From contig OW028576.1 of assembly GCA_932294295.1 (NCBI GenBank), forward strand, positions 27,783,227 through 27,847,226: a stretch of DNA of 64,000 nucleotides, given 5' to 3'. The DNA is from Alitta virens. Its lineage: Eukaryota > Annelida > Polychaeta > Phyllodocida > Nereididae. This document shows positions 23,901 to 32,084 of the stretch, piece after piece (positions within the stretch are counted from its first letter, which is position 1; each line of letters begins with the position of its first letter). The notes below the pieces were generated by a model. That model was not told the origin of the DNA. It saw nothing but the letters and a program-made list of their open reading frames with translations, and did no database searches. The position numbers and the translations under genes were made by a program.

Positions 23901-24658
23901 TATTAGGAGTTAGAAAACAAACACCATCTTTAGCAGTCTATGGTGAAACAGGTAGATTCCCATTGCATGTCAGACAGAAAATTAGAATGGTGAATTACTG
24001 GATAAGATTGGAAAGAGCACCTGATGACAGTTTACTTAAGAAATGTTTAAATTTTCAGAAGGAAATTTATGTGAATGCAGTAAATGGAAATAACTGGTTC
24101 AGTAAAGTGTGTCATGTATTAAATAACTGCAACATTGAATATGATATTAGTAACCTCAGAAACTTTGACATTGATAATATCTCTAACACAGTGAAACTAA
24201 GACTCTATGAAGCCATACATGAGCGACTTATAAATGCAATAAATGACAGTTCACAACAACCAAAACTTAGGACATATAATCTATTTAAAACTGATTGTAG
24301 AATAGAACCTTATCTTGAATTGCAACAAATTCGCAAAGTGTTAACTAAAATAGCTAGATTTAGGACAAGTTCACATAGCCTGAAGATTGAAACAGGTCGA
24401 CACCATAAACCAATAATTCCTGCTCCAAATAGAATATGTGAAAAGTGTACGTTAAACTTTGTAGAAGACGAAATTCACTGTTTGATTGTCTGTCCTGGTA
24501 ATGAGCAACACCGTGTTAACCTTTTTTTGAATGCAACTAAATTTATTAACAACTTCTTGTCTCTAGATGATATAACTAAGTTTACAGCAATAATGACAAA
24601 CAAGGAACCTGAGTTATTAATTAGTTTAGGAAAGTTTCTCCTTCAAGCTGATGTGTAG
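20933..24658 (+). CDS. LINE ORF2: AP endonuclease and reverse transcriptase
   Basis: The first ATG is 20933, 32 bp after the ORF1 stop; the frame itself is open from inside ORF1 (20873). About 1241 aa. The endonuclease begins at SWNIQGIG (Trp codon 21200) and includes GDFNSRTGD and SDHTPL. The reverse transcriptase covers NNKAAGIDGIPAEFY, the FGFTPGSST block, the catalytic FVDFTKAFD, LQGGILSP and YADD (codons 23450-23461). A C-terminal Cys-His motif (CEKC ... EIHCLIVC) lies at about 24438-24495. All catalytic motifs appear intact. It would nick target DNA and copy its own RNA. Confidence 0.92.
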   Translation: MTISNSMAMYDCNIFMPSDFSNVEPVIDLFVDDCVDVGDGSDINTKIVVDTITHSDINLIHDMTQMFNEKSRFWNSNKGSNDNFLKIISWNIQGIGQKLELEEIRNMFTCYDVIFLYETMKSDTFDPQMEGYHYFHYERKYRHPRARRPSGGIAVLIKSDIFESKAVAIEKASEHAIWLKIRGSTHEIIIGGAYIPPEGSMIYLNSRYGKDVLNELREDLACFLDRTPFVSICGDFNSRTGDMNDFEEPVNGKNSSLISDLGTVSRVATTMQHKWSLKHRLCRDKKVNAFGKDLINLCRASSIRIMNGFFDESITDRFTCHTPMGQSVVDYLLCSEPAYNCLHEFVVNDKLTESDHTPLSFSFNFPKVPKINKQTKNSRQTRTFKYVFDKSKTEEYLSNFDNENAKNTLYKLCCDIESDYDTDVVIDTVYQYLTDRIRPTFEKKKSKSAKSTFPTNKWFDSECKNLRKSLNDFAKQNDLALDQNKMQYGIMHRYYKRVTQKKKRKFQGNNRKEMQTLMGKNQADCWKYWNKLKSVGKIQVNCPDLDTFHNYFKQQSLPPERDYFDTENMAHIVNAVQNSGYSCSSELSTHICDNVITEEEVALHFRRLKNNKAAGIDGIPAEFYKYAGENLITPFCAVFNHIFDKGEYPSQWSEGLINALHKKGNRTDPDNYRKITVNVVMGKIFDSILNSRLYFKNEALNLDDPCQFGFTPGSSTTDCVFVLDTVISYQQAMRKPVYLCFVDFTKAFDYINRNALYYKLMQQNIGDKMLKVIISMYDKAKARVNQGGNTGGSIDSKCGVLQGGILSPKLFNEFMSDLPDHLEKSDGITLGDFTLTHILYADDIALVADSPNCMQNSINSLHNYCKKWHLIVNVSKTKVMQIGNKAISTFFCNGEKLVNVDSFKYLGHMLTNKRRIHSKMTEYLSTQAHKALFALQGDSKQALGKIDPMLSLRMFDTYILPILEYNSEIWTSEKSMPELENLQLAYLKNILGVRKQTPSLAVYGETGRFPLHVRQKIRMVNYWIRLERAPDDSLLKKCLNFQKEIYVNAVNGNNWFSKVCHVLNNCNIEYDISNLRNFDIDNISNTVKLRLYEAIHERLINAINDSSQQPKLRTYNLFKTDCRIEPYLELQQIRKVLTKIARFRTSSHSLKIETGRHHKPIIPAPNRICEKCTLNFVEDEIHCLIVCPGNEQHRVNLFLNATKFINNFLSLDDITKFTAIMTNKEPELLISLGKFLLQADV

Positions 24659-24972
24659 AGAAAACCATCTCCTGTATCCACACAGTTATTAATTTAGTTT
24701 ATTAGTTTATTAGTTATGATGTGCTTGTCATGTTTTGGACTTTGAGAGTGAAATGTTTTTATTAGCGGCTTGTATTTTTTTCTATTGTGTATGTGGATTT
24801 TAAACACGTATTATAAGTTAACTTGGTGGCTGGAACCTTGATTATTGAAATTTTATTGCTTTCTGTACTTACATTAATGTCTCTTTCATGTTATCTTTTA
24901 ACTGAATGACATATGTATCATTTATGATATTTTACATGTCAATAAAATCTATATATATATATATATATATTA

Positions 24973-25071
24973 ATTTTAGTGCTTTCCATTTTCTTATTAA
25001 TGTGGTGCAATTTCTTGTGGCCCATTTTTCTAAGAACCAGCTCTTCACAAAGTAGCAATCGACCTATATGA
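24973..25071 (+). pseudogene. 3' part of the small membrane protein gene beyond the LINE
   Basis: Directly after the LINE TA tail an open stretch reads a strongly hydrophobic run (ILVLSIFLLMW) and a short Ser-rich tail, then TGA at 25069-25071. It has no start codon upstream. Together with the cut-off hydrophobic run at 19540-19575 it suggests that the LINE landed in the transmembrane segment of one small gene. Confidence 0.45.
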
Positions 25072-25470
25072 AAACTTTACAAGACATTCCCTGGTCATTC
25101 AGATCTATGCAAAGAAGGGGCGGAAACACCATTATATATTCTTTCACCTGATTCCTCTTGCGTACATGAATGTTAAATCAGCAATTTTTCCAGTATGAGG
25201 ACTACATTCGGTCATAACAGGATGAAAAGAGACAATCCATATAGATATAGCATTGGGACAGAGGAGTATGGAAGGACATTGTCTATGCAATTTCTTGGCA
25301 TTTCTTTCCATGTGATACAGTATGACAAAAAAAAAACAAATATATAAAAAACTTAAACGCGACAAAATTGTTTGTGTTTCTTAACTTTATTAGTGTTGCA
25401 TGTCTACAACCATATCACACAATATAACATTAGAATGAAATACAGTATTTGTATAATTTTGGTTATATAT
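25072..25470. other. No convincing gene; possible decayed coding traces
   Basis: A minus-strand frame of about 55-73 codons (25144-25365) has no good start (TTG), and other frames just downstream look as protein-like, so I cannot choose one. A minus-strand AATAAA (TTTATT, 25386-25391) probably ends the gene at 25471. Confidence 0.4.
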
Positions 25471-25962
25471 TTAGATATTAAATATGATTAGATATGAAAT
25501 AATACAAGCAAAGAAACATATGAAAAGGTAACAACATATCTCTAATACATCCATCCTTGACTGATTCTCATCAATTTCGACTAAAATTGGTGGACAAAGC
25601 TTGTTGTTTGAAAATATAAGGTAAATCTCCTTTCCATTATTTTCAAAAGTCCTTAGGTCAATATTGGTATGAGAAAACGGTAGTTCCTCCTGACCATGGA
25701 AGATTTCGTTTACGGTGCCTTTGCATAGCACAGTCATTATAACTCTCAGTTGATTTCTATATATGCATACTATAGGGAATTTCTTTAGAAACACTTTTTT
25801 TAGAGGAATAGAAAACATGGTCAATTCATCATCTGAATAATACTCCGATATTGCGAAATCGTATACAGCGCATTCAGTTCTGTCTATAAACTTATGAGTC
25901 GCTATTTGGCTTATTTTTTTGATGCTGTTGAGATTAACGTAGGATTCTGGAATATAATCCAT
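25471..25962 (-). CDS. Small tail-anchored membrane protein
   Basis: 163 aa from ATG 25962 (MDYIPESYVN). Mostly soluble, beta-rich looking, with a single hydrophobic helix at the extreme C-terminus (ICCYLFICFFACIISYLIIF), the layout of a tail-anchored protein. Its 5' end overlaps the 3' end of the upstream gene by about 52 bp in another frame. The alternative is that both are one gene with a frameshift in 25911-25986. A tail anchor is also the layout of herpesvirus nuclear egress membrane proteins, but there is no motif to support that identity and this protein is shorter. Confidence 0.55.
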   Translation of the reverse strand: MDYIPESYVNLNSIKKISQIATHKFIDRTECAVYDFAISEYYSDDELTMFSIPLKKVFLKKFPIVCIYRNQLRVIMTVLCKGTVNEIFHGQEELPFSHTNIDLRTFENNGKEIYLIFSNNKLCPPILVEIDENQSRMDVLEICCYLFICFFACIISYLIIFNI

Positions 25963-27116
25963 AGCAAGAAGTCTTTTGCATAACAATTAATTAGGTTTAT
26001 ATTACTTTCGTACTGGTCATCTGAGGAAGGCTGAAGCAAGTTTTGTTTAGCACAACTTTCCATGTCGTCTTGTCCTTTTGGCTTTGTACGTAAGATGGGT
26101 CGCCTTGTCTTCGTGGGGAGATCCTGGAGTCTCATGACAACGTATTCAGTGGAAAAGTTAGTTTTCTGGTCGATGGGTAGAAAAAGTGGTGCATCGAACA
26201 ATAAGTCTTCATCGTTAGTCACCAAATGATGGTCTAGTCTAGTGTCTAAATATACCGTGTCACTGTCTGTACAGCTTATCATTTCCAGGGCATTTCTGTA
26301 ATAATGTAGCGGAAATGATTTCTGTAAGGCTCCGTACAAAACCAAGTCTGGCATGTTATTCATAGCACTAATAACAAAACTTTTCCGTCCTCTCACTTTA
26401 TGTTCCGACTTTAAATAAAAAAAATTGGAATTTTGATACGCGTTGTGAGAAGTTGTCAGAGCTTTCAATGGGGCATATTTACTACTCATGTCATCTAAAT
26501 GGTGTTTAGCAAAGTTTATATGTTCATAAGCTCTTCGCAAATGCCACATCACAGCATGGTCCTTGTGTACAGAATTTAAGTCCATAAACACCTTATTCTT
26601 TGCCTTGTACATTTTGTATACGTATAAAAGCGATCGTTTATAATTAGCGCCCATCTTTGGTAGAATACAACCACTCATAATCCGGTACATCATTTGATTA
26701 AAGATACGAATGTCTAACAAAACAGCTGTTTTTAACCACCTGCATGTTCTGTCCGTCATTGGATTGTGAAAAAATGCTAGACCTTTCCTTAGCAATTGAG
26801 CATTTTTTGGGGTTAAGCAATGAAATATATCTATGACATTTTGGAAAAATATGGAAGAAAACTCAATGATAGCTTGCGCACATCTGTATTTGCCATGTTG
26901 GTGTAATTTAACTGGTATACGATCAAACATTTCATTCCAAACGAAAGGTTTGATATTGGCATTAGGATAGTAAGTATTTAAATATCGTGCAAAAGAATAT
27001 GGCAGAAGGTTTTCATAAATCCACACTGCTCCCAATCTACAACCTACTTGTTCACAAAGTATATTTTTACACACCACATTGACGAAATAAAGTATTTCCA
27101 GTCTTTCCTTGTCCAT
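25911..27116 (-). CDS. Virus-like soluble protein of 401 aa, unknown function
   Basis: The first ATG of the frame is at 27116 (MDKERLEILYF); the frame extends slightly upstream but has only a TTG. Basic, Tyr/His-rich, helical-looking protein without membrane segments or clear zinc motif (scattered Cys and His only). It starts 46 bp after the probable stop (27162-27164) of the preceding minus-strand gene, suggesting cotranscription of the series 27996 to 25471. Family not recognised. The last ~25 codons overlap the next gene. Confidence 0.55.
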   Translation of the reverse strand: MDKERLEILYFVNVVCKNILCEQVGCRLGAVWIYENLLPYSFARYLNTYYPNANIKPFVWNEMFDRIPVKLHQHGKYRCAQAIIEFSSIFFQNVIDIFHCLTPKNAQLLRKGLAFFHNPMTDRTCRWLKTAVLLDIRIFNQMMYRIMSGCILPKMGANYKRSLLYVYKMYKAKNKVFMDLNSVHKDHAVMWHLRRAYEHINFAKHHLDDMSSKYAPLKALTTSHNAYQNSNFFYLKSEHKVRGRKSFVISAMNNMPDLVLYGALQKSFPLHYYRNALEMISCTDSDTVYLDTRLDHHLVTNDEDLLFDAPLFLPIDQKTNFSTEYVVMRLQDLPTKTRRPILRTKPKGQDDMESCAKQNLLQPSSDDQYESNINLINCYAKDFLLWIIFQNPTLISTASKK

Positions 27117-27161
27117 TATTCTTTGCAAACCATTCAATTTCTTTCTATATAATTCGTTGAA

Positions 27162-27996
27162 CTATATTTCGTTTGATTCCGTCTCCGAATCTTCTTCCTC
27201 AGTTTCACCATGTCTTTCTGGGGCTGTTATTGGTTTTTTCATCAACAGCCTTCTCTTTATAGTAACGGTACCAGCCAAACTCCTTACAGTGTTCAATCTT
27301 GTACTCGCCATTTCTTTTCTTAATTTTCAGTAGACAGGTTTCCGACTCTTCTACCCTTGTCTTTGGAGGCAGTGTTCTGGAAAACACCACGGTGAGTCGT
27401 GCTTCATTGAATACATGTGGTCCAAGACTGAATAATGTGCGGGAAGTATCAAGGTTACTCATAGCATAGACGATGCGAACATCTAGTGGCCCTACTCTTG
27501 GTAAACCAAAGATGTCATTCGAACGTGTCACATCATTCCTTGTAAATCTGTTAATACATTCCACATTGCGATAACCATTAAATACAGCAGCATGAGAGTA
27601 AAGGAATTTTGTGAAATGGATTAAGGTTTGTCGTATTGTGTCGTGTTGGTCTGAGAAACTTTTGCTAAAACGCACTTGTCCCGATTTCTTCACGTGTTGT
27701 CTGACAGGTAAATAAGTTGGTCGATCCGCCTGAAGAGAAATTACTACAAGTTTGGGAACATTTTCGTTTTCTTTAATATCCTCCATAATTTGTAGTAAAA
27801 TAGTCTTCAGTCTTCCACATATCCCGATGCATCTACTCTCTTGTTCTTTCAAATAATCTTTAAAATATTCCTCCACATTGCGGTCTATGTTATATCTCTT
27901 TTCTGCTGTAAGTTGTTTCCATTTGTGTTGAAAGCTTTTAACATCCAAGCCATTCACAAGTTGTTTGGCCAGGGCTCGGCTTTCCACAAGCTCCAT
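27162..27996 (-). pseudogene. Virus-like protein of about 278 codons with acidic tail, frameshift at an A run
   Basis: ATG 27996 opens a frame to 27205. The alternative frame from the A-run at about 27234-27239 runs on to TAG 27162-27164 and encodes a typical acidic tail (ETEEEDSETESNE), whereas the first frame ends in an unremarkable basic tail. A one-base length change in the A-run is the simplest explanation; it could be real, or an assembly error. No membrane helix; no family recognised. It is divergent from the cyclin gene and shares its TATA region. Confidence 0.55.
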
Positions 27997-28040
27997 TCTT
28001 GGTAGTCAGAAGCCAAATGGCCTGCAATTCAAGTCTTGTG

Positions 28041-28048
28041 TATATAAA
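28041..28048. promoter_or_regulatory. TATATAAA element between divergent genes
   Basis: TATATAAA on the plus strand also reads TTTATATA on the minus strand. It lies 53 bp upstream of the cyclin ATG (28102) and about 45 bp upstream of the minus-strand ATG (27996), so either strand could use it. It argues that the in-frame ATG at 28051, only a few bases past the box, is upstream of the RNA start and not used. Confidence 0.6.
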
Positions 28049-28101
28049 GCATGATGTCACAGGCCAGTTTGGCCTTTATTTCAAGCTTACCACCGAGCAG
28101 T

Positions 28102-28842
28102 ATGGAAGGGCAAATTATTATAAACGACTGTTTCATGGCTTCACGCAACGATCAGTTTTTTGACATGCCAGTTGACGAAGTGAATAGTGTTGTGGAAGTA
28201 TGGTTTGACCGTGAAAAAACTTGGGAAAAGTTTTCAGTGCCTGACAGCTGTGCACGAACACGAATGTCCAAATGGCTTCTATTACTGATGGACTATTTAA
28301 AATATCCTACTGCAATTTATTCTTTGGCAATGACATATTATGACAGGATTATGAGAAATTTAACAACCAACAACCAAGATAACATTAATTTACTCGGCAT
28401 TACATGCCTTACTCTGGCAGCAAAAATGAGGGTCAGTTCGGATCAATACATCTTGAAGGAGAAAAATGCAGCACAGTTGACAAAGGACCACTTCACAAAA
28501 CGAGATGTTCAAAACTGCGAAATTCTTATATGCCACCTATTGGACTGGAAAATGATTGTACCAATACCCCAGGATTTTGTCTTGTTTTATGCTCAAAAGA
28601 TAGCCAGAGGAGAATCATTGCAGCGAATAATTCTGATAGCTACGACACTTGCTTGTGGGATGATGCATTTCAGCCTGATGATCAATGACTACAAGCCATC
28701 GGTGTTAGCAGCAGTTTGTGTTATTAAGACTGCTGAATTCTATTACATTGATTGCAACTGTTTTTTTCAAACGGAAGATGCACTCGAAATATCAGAAGCT
28801 CTCAATGTTTTTTCAACAGTTAGCTACATTCATGATCTATAA
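28102..28842 (+). CDS. Cyclin-box protein (virus-encoded-type cyclin)
   Basis: 246 aa from ATG 28102, chosen because of the TATA box at 28041. The cyclin N-terminal box spans about residues 35-155: ARTRMSKWLLLLMDY (helix 1), LAMTYYDRIM (helix 2), LLGITCLTLAAKMR with the conserved Lys108, and NCEILICHLLDWKM with the conserved Glu140; this Lys-Glu pair contacts the CDK in known cyclins. A shorter second fold follows (160-246). It looks most like D-type/viral cyclins. It would bind and activate a host cyclin-dependent kinase, pushing cells towards S phase. No introns, no frameshift, in contrast to the usual split structure of animal cyclin genes. AATAAA follows at about 29007-29012. Confidence 0.8.
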   Translation: MEGQIIINDCFMASRNDQFFDMPVDEVNSVVEVWFDREKTWEKFSVPDSCARTRMSKWLLLLMDYLKYPTAIYSLAMTYYDRIMRNLTTNNQDNINLLGITCLTLAAKMRVSSDQYILKEKNAAQLTKDHFTKRDVQNCEILICHLLDWKMIVPIPQDFVLFYAQKIARGESLQRIILIATTLACGMMHFSLMINDYKPSVLAAVCVIKTAEFYYIDCNCFFQTEDALEISEALNVFSTVSYIHDL

Positions 28843-29128
28843 GATTGCATTGTTTCATTGATTGATATTAAAACTGTTGTCCTCTTAGAAGTCAAAAAAA
28901 ATATATTGTGGTTGTTTGTTGTTTGTGATGGGGCATGGGGGATTTGGGGGGAAGGGAGTTGGTTGGATATGACAAATTCAAAGCAACTTACATCTTACTG
29001 TTTTCGTATGTAATAAAACAGATTCAGATAATGTTTTTGAAAATTTTATTCGACATACATTATGATACATGCACATACAACACCTGAAATCGAAACGTAA
29101 TGAATTGTGAAAAAACATGCCATACAAA

Positions 29129-30641
29129 TTAGTCAAAGTAATCAGGGCTAACTTCTATTTTAGGTAGATGGGCAACGGGTCTGTACAAAACCTTTTGTCT
29201 CTCTTCAAATGAGAAATTTTGGTATACCTCAAGAAGAACTTGAGAGTCACCATCAAGTCCTTGCGATGCTAGAGCCATTTCTCTGAATAGAGTCTCACTG
29301 AACCTGTCAACAGCTTTGCTCTGTATTCCAACATCATAAGCAAATATCATAGTTGGTTGAAAAGAGTTATGAACTTTTAATCTTAGGGCTACAGCGAAAA
29401 GAGATTTGACATCTTCGTTGTATTGTCTGGCAACTAAATGCTCTTCCATAACTTGGTTAAAGTGATTACAGTTAAGACACAGCATGAGTGGCGACTTGTC
29501 CCAGTAGAAACGAAGGCATTCTCGTTCCCAATTCGAGCCAGAAACATTATAAACCAGTAAAAGTGCTTTACCAGGGCTAACTAAGCTACTAATTTCGTCC
29601 ATCTCTTCCTGCACTTTCATTTTTTTCTTCGGGGGATGATTTTCATTTGCTTTACACTGGTGTATTGTGGGTAGAGGGGCCATACTTGGGCACATGTTCC
29701 CATCAAATTTCATTCCGTTTGTCATAGTAGTGAATTCTTCGGTAGGATAAAACACTGTGCTGCGTAGCAAAAAGGGATGCTTGCTCCGTCTTTTTGTATC
29801 ATCTGAGTCCCGAGGTATCCATTTCGCATCTTTCAACTTTGCTATGAATAATTCCAATGACTTTCGTTTGGAAAGATCAGCAAGGCCATCGTTATACATA
29901 TTGGTCAAGTTTATAATTTCTTGCTGTTCGAGAAGTGCAGCGTTGTGTATTGTCTTTAATTCTAGAGTAAGCCAAGGTGCTCCCATAGTGCGAGTGGAGA
30001 AGGAGGAATCTGAGCCTTCTTCTAGTAAATCGCAGAAGCTTTCTTTATTCAGTACGCTAATGGCATCTGGGGTCACTCCTATCCATGGAATTCCTTGGTG
30101 AACCATACGGCCCGGTATAAAGTGTTGAAGATGTTGCCAACCGAATATTTTGGCACATTCTTCCATTATATCTTGCCCATACAATTCATGCATATAACTT
30201 CCGATTTGTAAAGGCGATTTCATCATCTTTGATATATCAACTGGAACATTAGTGCATTCTCCCTTTCTGAAAACTGCCACTAAGTCATTGTAATTATTCA
30301 TACAATTCTGGAAACCATTATCTGCTGACCACCATGGGACGAGGCCAATCAATAATTTGTACCACATCCAGCTTCGTTTTGTTATTTTTTCCTTCTAACT
30401 TCAAACACTCTTTAATATTTTGCTTGCTCGCGACATGTTTAATGATATCCAGAAAAAATAACTTTTTAGTTTCCCTGGCGATTGCTATAGAACTCTGCGT
30501 TACCATGTGATAGGCATCAAATATCCTGTCTGCACCTAATAGTACCTTAATTTCTGATTCTAGTGGTCCTTCATATTTTTCCAATATTATTTTCAAACTC
30601 TTTCGGAGGGCATGTAAGGTGTTCTTTTGCCAGACTTCCAT
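29129..30641 (-). pseudogene. Herpesvirus alkaline nuclease/YqaJ-type exonuclease, frameshifted
   Basis: The first frame runs from ATG 30641 to about 30318; the second, open from about 30367 to 29129, carries the nuclease core. Together they make about 500 codons, the usual size for this family. Core motifs: SYMHELYGQD (Glu near 30188), GVTPDAI with the metal-binding Asp (codon near 30065), and LELK with the Glu and Lys (codons near 29960 and 29954), the D...ExK signature of the PD-(D/E)XK exonucleases that process viral DNA and act with single-strand annealing proteins. The frameshift lies between 30318 and 30367, upstream of all catalytic motifs. A minus-strand AATAAA lies near 29045. I assign family, not orthology. 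Confidence 0.7.
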
Positions 30642-30809
30642 GTTGTGTAATCTCCTGAAGTGTTTTAATCTAGTTCTTGGTGAGCAAAATTCTTATGTAA
30701 CTATCTTAGTGGCCACTAGGTGGTTTCACACGAAACTGACACTGCCACTGGTGCACAGAGCCTAGAATCCACTGTTTAGTTAGATTTGGGACTTGACTTC
30801 ACTCAAACC

Positions 30810-31334
30810 ATGGAGAACATCTGTTCACCAGAGATTACTTCTTTTGTTGAAATGGAATCTGTACCTCTTACATTCATTGGTCAGCAGTTTTTGTGTGATG
30901 ACCATAACTTCATGCATTATTATGTTTGCTGTATTTGCTTCAACAATATACCAGATGTGAAGTTGCTACCATGTCAGCATTATATTTGTCAACAGTGCGC
31001 TTTTAATTTTTGGTGGGGATGTCTGTCATGGAAATCTGCTCCTCTAAGCATTGTGAGATGTCACTGTTGCAATGCAACTGTATTGGAATTGTACCACCAC
31101 AAAGAAGAATTGTTATTGAGGAAAACATTAGTTGACCTGGACGATTACGTGAGAATTGACTATGATGCAAGAACAGTTGTTTTCAATAATTTACCAGGGA
31201 TTAAAATTGATTTGGAAATAGTTCGTGAGAAAAAGGATAAACTTTTCCCATTCTCTTGGTCAGACTCTTTAAGGTGTGATGTGAGATTGTTTTTATTTGG
31301 TGAATTCAAAAACCGGATTAACAATGGATGGTGA
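30810..31334 (+). CDS. RING-type zinc-finger protein
   Basis: 174 aa from ATG 30810. The RING spans about residues 43-95: CCICF, CQHYICQQC, and a last pair CHCC, the C3HC4 spacing except that the middle loop (FNFWWGCLSWKSAPLS) is long. The remainder (residues 100-174) has no recognised domain. Such small RING proteins of large DNA viruses are often E3 ubiquitin ligases that target host restriction factors; this is family knowledge, not shown here. Divergent from the nuclease gene with 168 bp between starts and no TATA visible. Confidence 0.7.
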   Translation: MENICSPEITSFVEMESVPLTFIGQQFLCDDHNFMHYYVCCICFNNIPDVKLLPCQHYICQQCAFNFWWGCLSWKSAPLSIVRCHCCNATVLELYHHKEELLLRKTLVDLDDYVRIDYDARTVVFNNLPGIKIDLEIVREKKDKLFPFSWSDSLRCDVRLFLFGEFKNRINNGW

Positions 31335-31444
31335 CGGAGGCGTTTATGGTTTGTGAGATAACAAGGCCAAGGTCAATCAAATAGTATATTAGTGAATAGC
31401 AATAGAAAGCAGACTATTGAATATTGCACATTTGGCGGAGCATC

Positions 31445-31795
31445 ATGAATAAGGATCATTCACAGCATCATTGCTCAAACCCTAGGAGGCCTGACACACC
31501 AGACCCTAGGAGGCGATTGTCAACTTATGTCAAACAAGAAAATAAGAAAATCAAAAGGAAGGAAAAGAAGGCACGGAGAAAAATGATGCAGTTTATGAAC
31601 GAACTGTTTAAACAAGAGGATACGGATGATGAGGAAAAACAAAACAGTTTGTGTGACGAGTGTTTGCAATTTTACTTTCATCTACGCTGCAAGGGCTGTG
31701 AGCTCAAATTAAAGGACATATATAGACATGCTTGTGAAAACCATGGAGATACAGCATGTCCTGAATGTGACACAGATCTCTCTTCAATTTGTTGA
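31445..31795 (+). CDS. Small basic protein with C-terminal Cys-rich zinc-finger-like domain
   Basis: 116 aa from ATG 31445. Residues 15-55 are strongly basic (RRPDTPDPRRR, KKIKRKEKKARRK), a possible nuclear localisation or RNA-binding segment. The C-terminal half holds CDEC, CKGC, H/C (YRHACENH) and CPEC, eight Cys/His in RING-like order but with atypical spacing. It lies in tandem after the RING gene. Function unknown. Confidence 0.55.
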   Translation: MNKDHSQHHCSNPRRPDTPDPRRRLSTYVKQENKKIKRKEKKARRKMMQFMNELFKQEDTDDEEKQNSLCDECLQFYFHLRCKGCELKLKDIYRHACENHGDTACPECDTDLSSIC

Positions 31796-32062
31796 TATAT
31801 TACTAATTCTTTCTTCACAAATGTTGTTACTTTGTATTGCAGTACTGCGTGATTGCAATTATTTATTTGTACTACACGACTGCGATTATTTATATCGCGT
31901 AAGAAATAAATGGCTATCACGAAAGTCTAGTCTCCTTGAATTTTTCAAATATGATTGAAATGATTGATTATATGAACTCTTGGTGATGTGCTTTCTTAAC
32001 AAGGAAAAAAAGCTATTAAAGGGCAACCTTAAACAAAACGTGTTTTGAGTGAAGTTTTTCGC

Positions 32063-32070
32063 TTATAAAA
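32063..32070 (+). promoter_or_regulatory. TATA box TATAAAAT upstream of the large structural-type gene
   Basis: TATAAAAT lies about 20 bp upstream of the ATG at 32085. The spacing is tight: a transcript start 25-30 bp downstream would fall at or just past this ATG, so the leader must be very short or the first used ATG may be 32145. Confidence 0.5.
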
Positions 32071-32084
32071 TATACACAGTCATA

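Larger units (their letters stand above)
19570..24970 (+). mobile_element. LINE (APE-type non-LTR retrotransposon) with NADAR+SGNH ORF1
   Basis: Two ORFs and a 3' tail of TA repeats (24951-24970) just after AATAAAATC. ORF1 is open from the left junction with no start codon before 19650, so the copy is probably 5'-truncated. ORF2 has an AP-endonuclease and reverse transcriptase. Neither ORF shows an internal stop, so the insertion looks much younger than the decayed viral genes around it. Clade is not decided by eye; an ORF1 with a lipase/esterase-type SGNH domain is known from CR1-like LINEs. I could not define a target-site duplication. Confidence 0.85.

Noticed and set aside
25144..25365. 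73-codon minus-strand ORF
   Set aside because: It begins at TTG, and competing frames look equally protein-like; not enough to call a gene.
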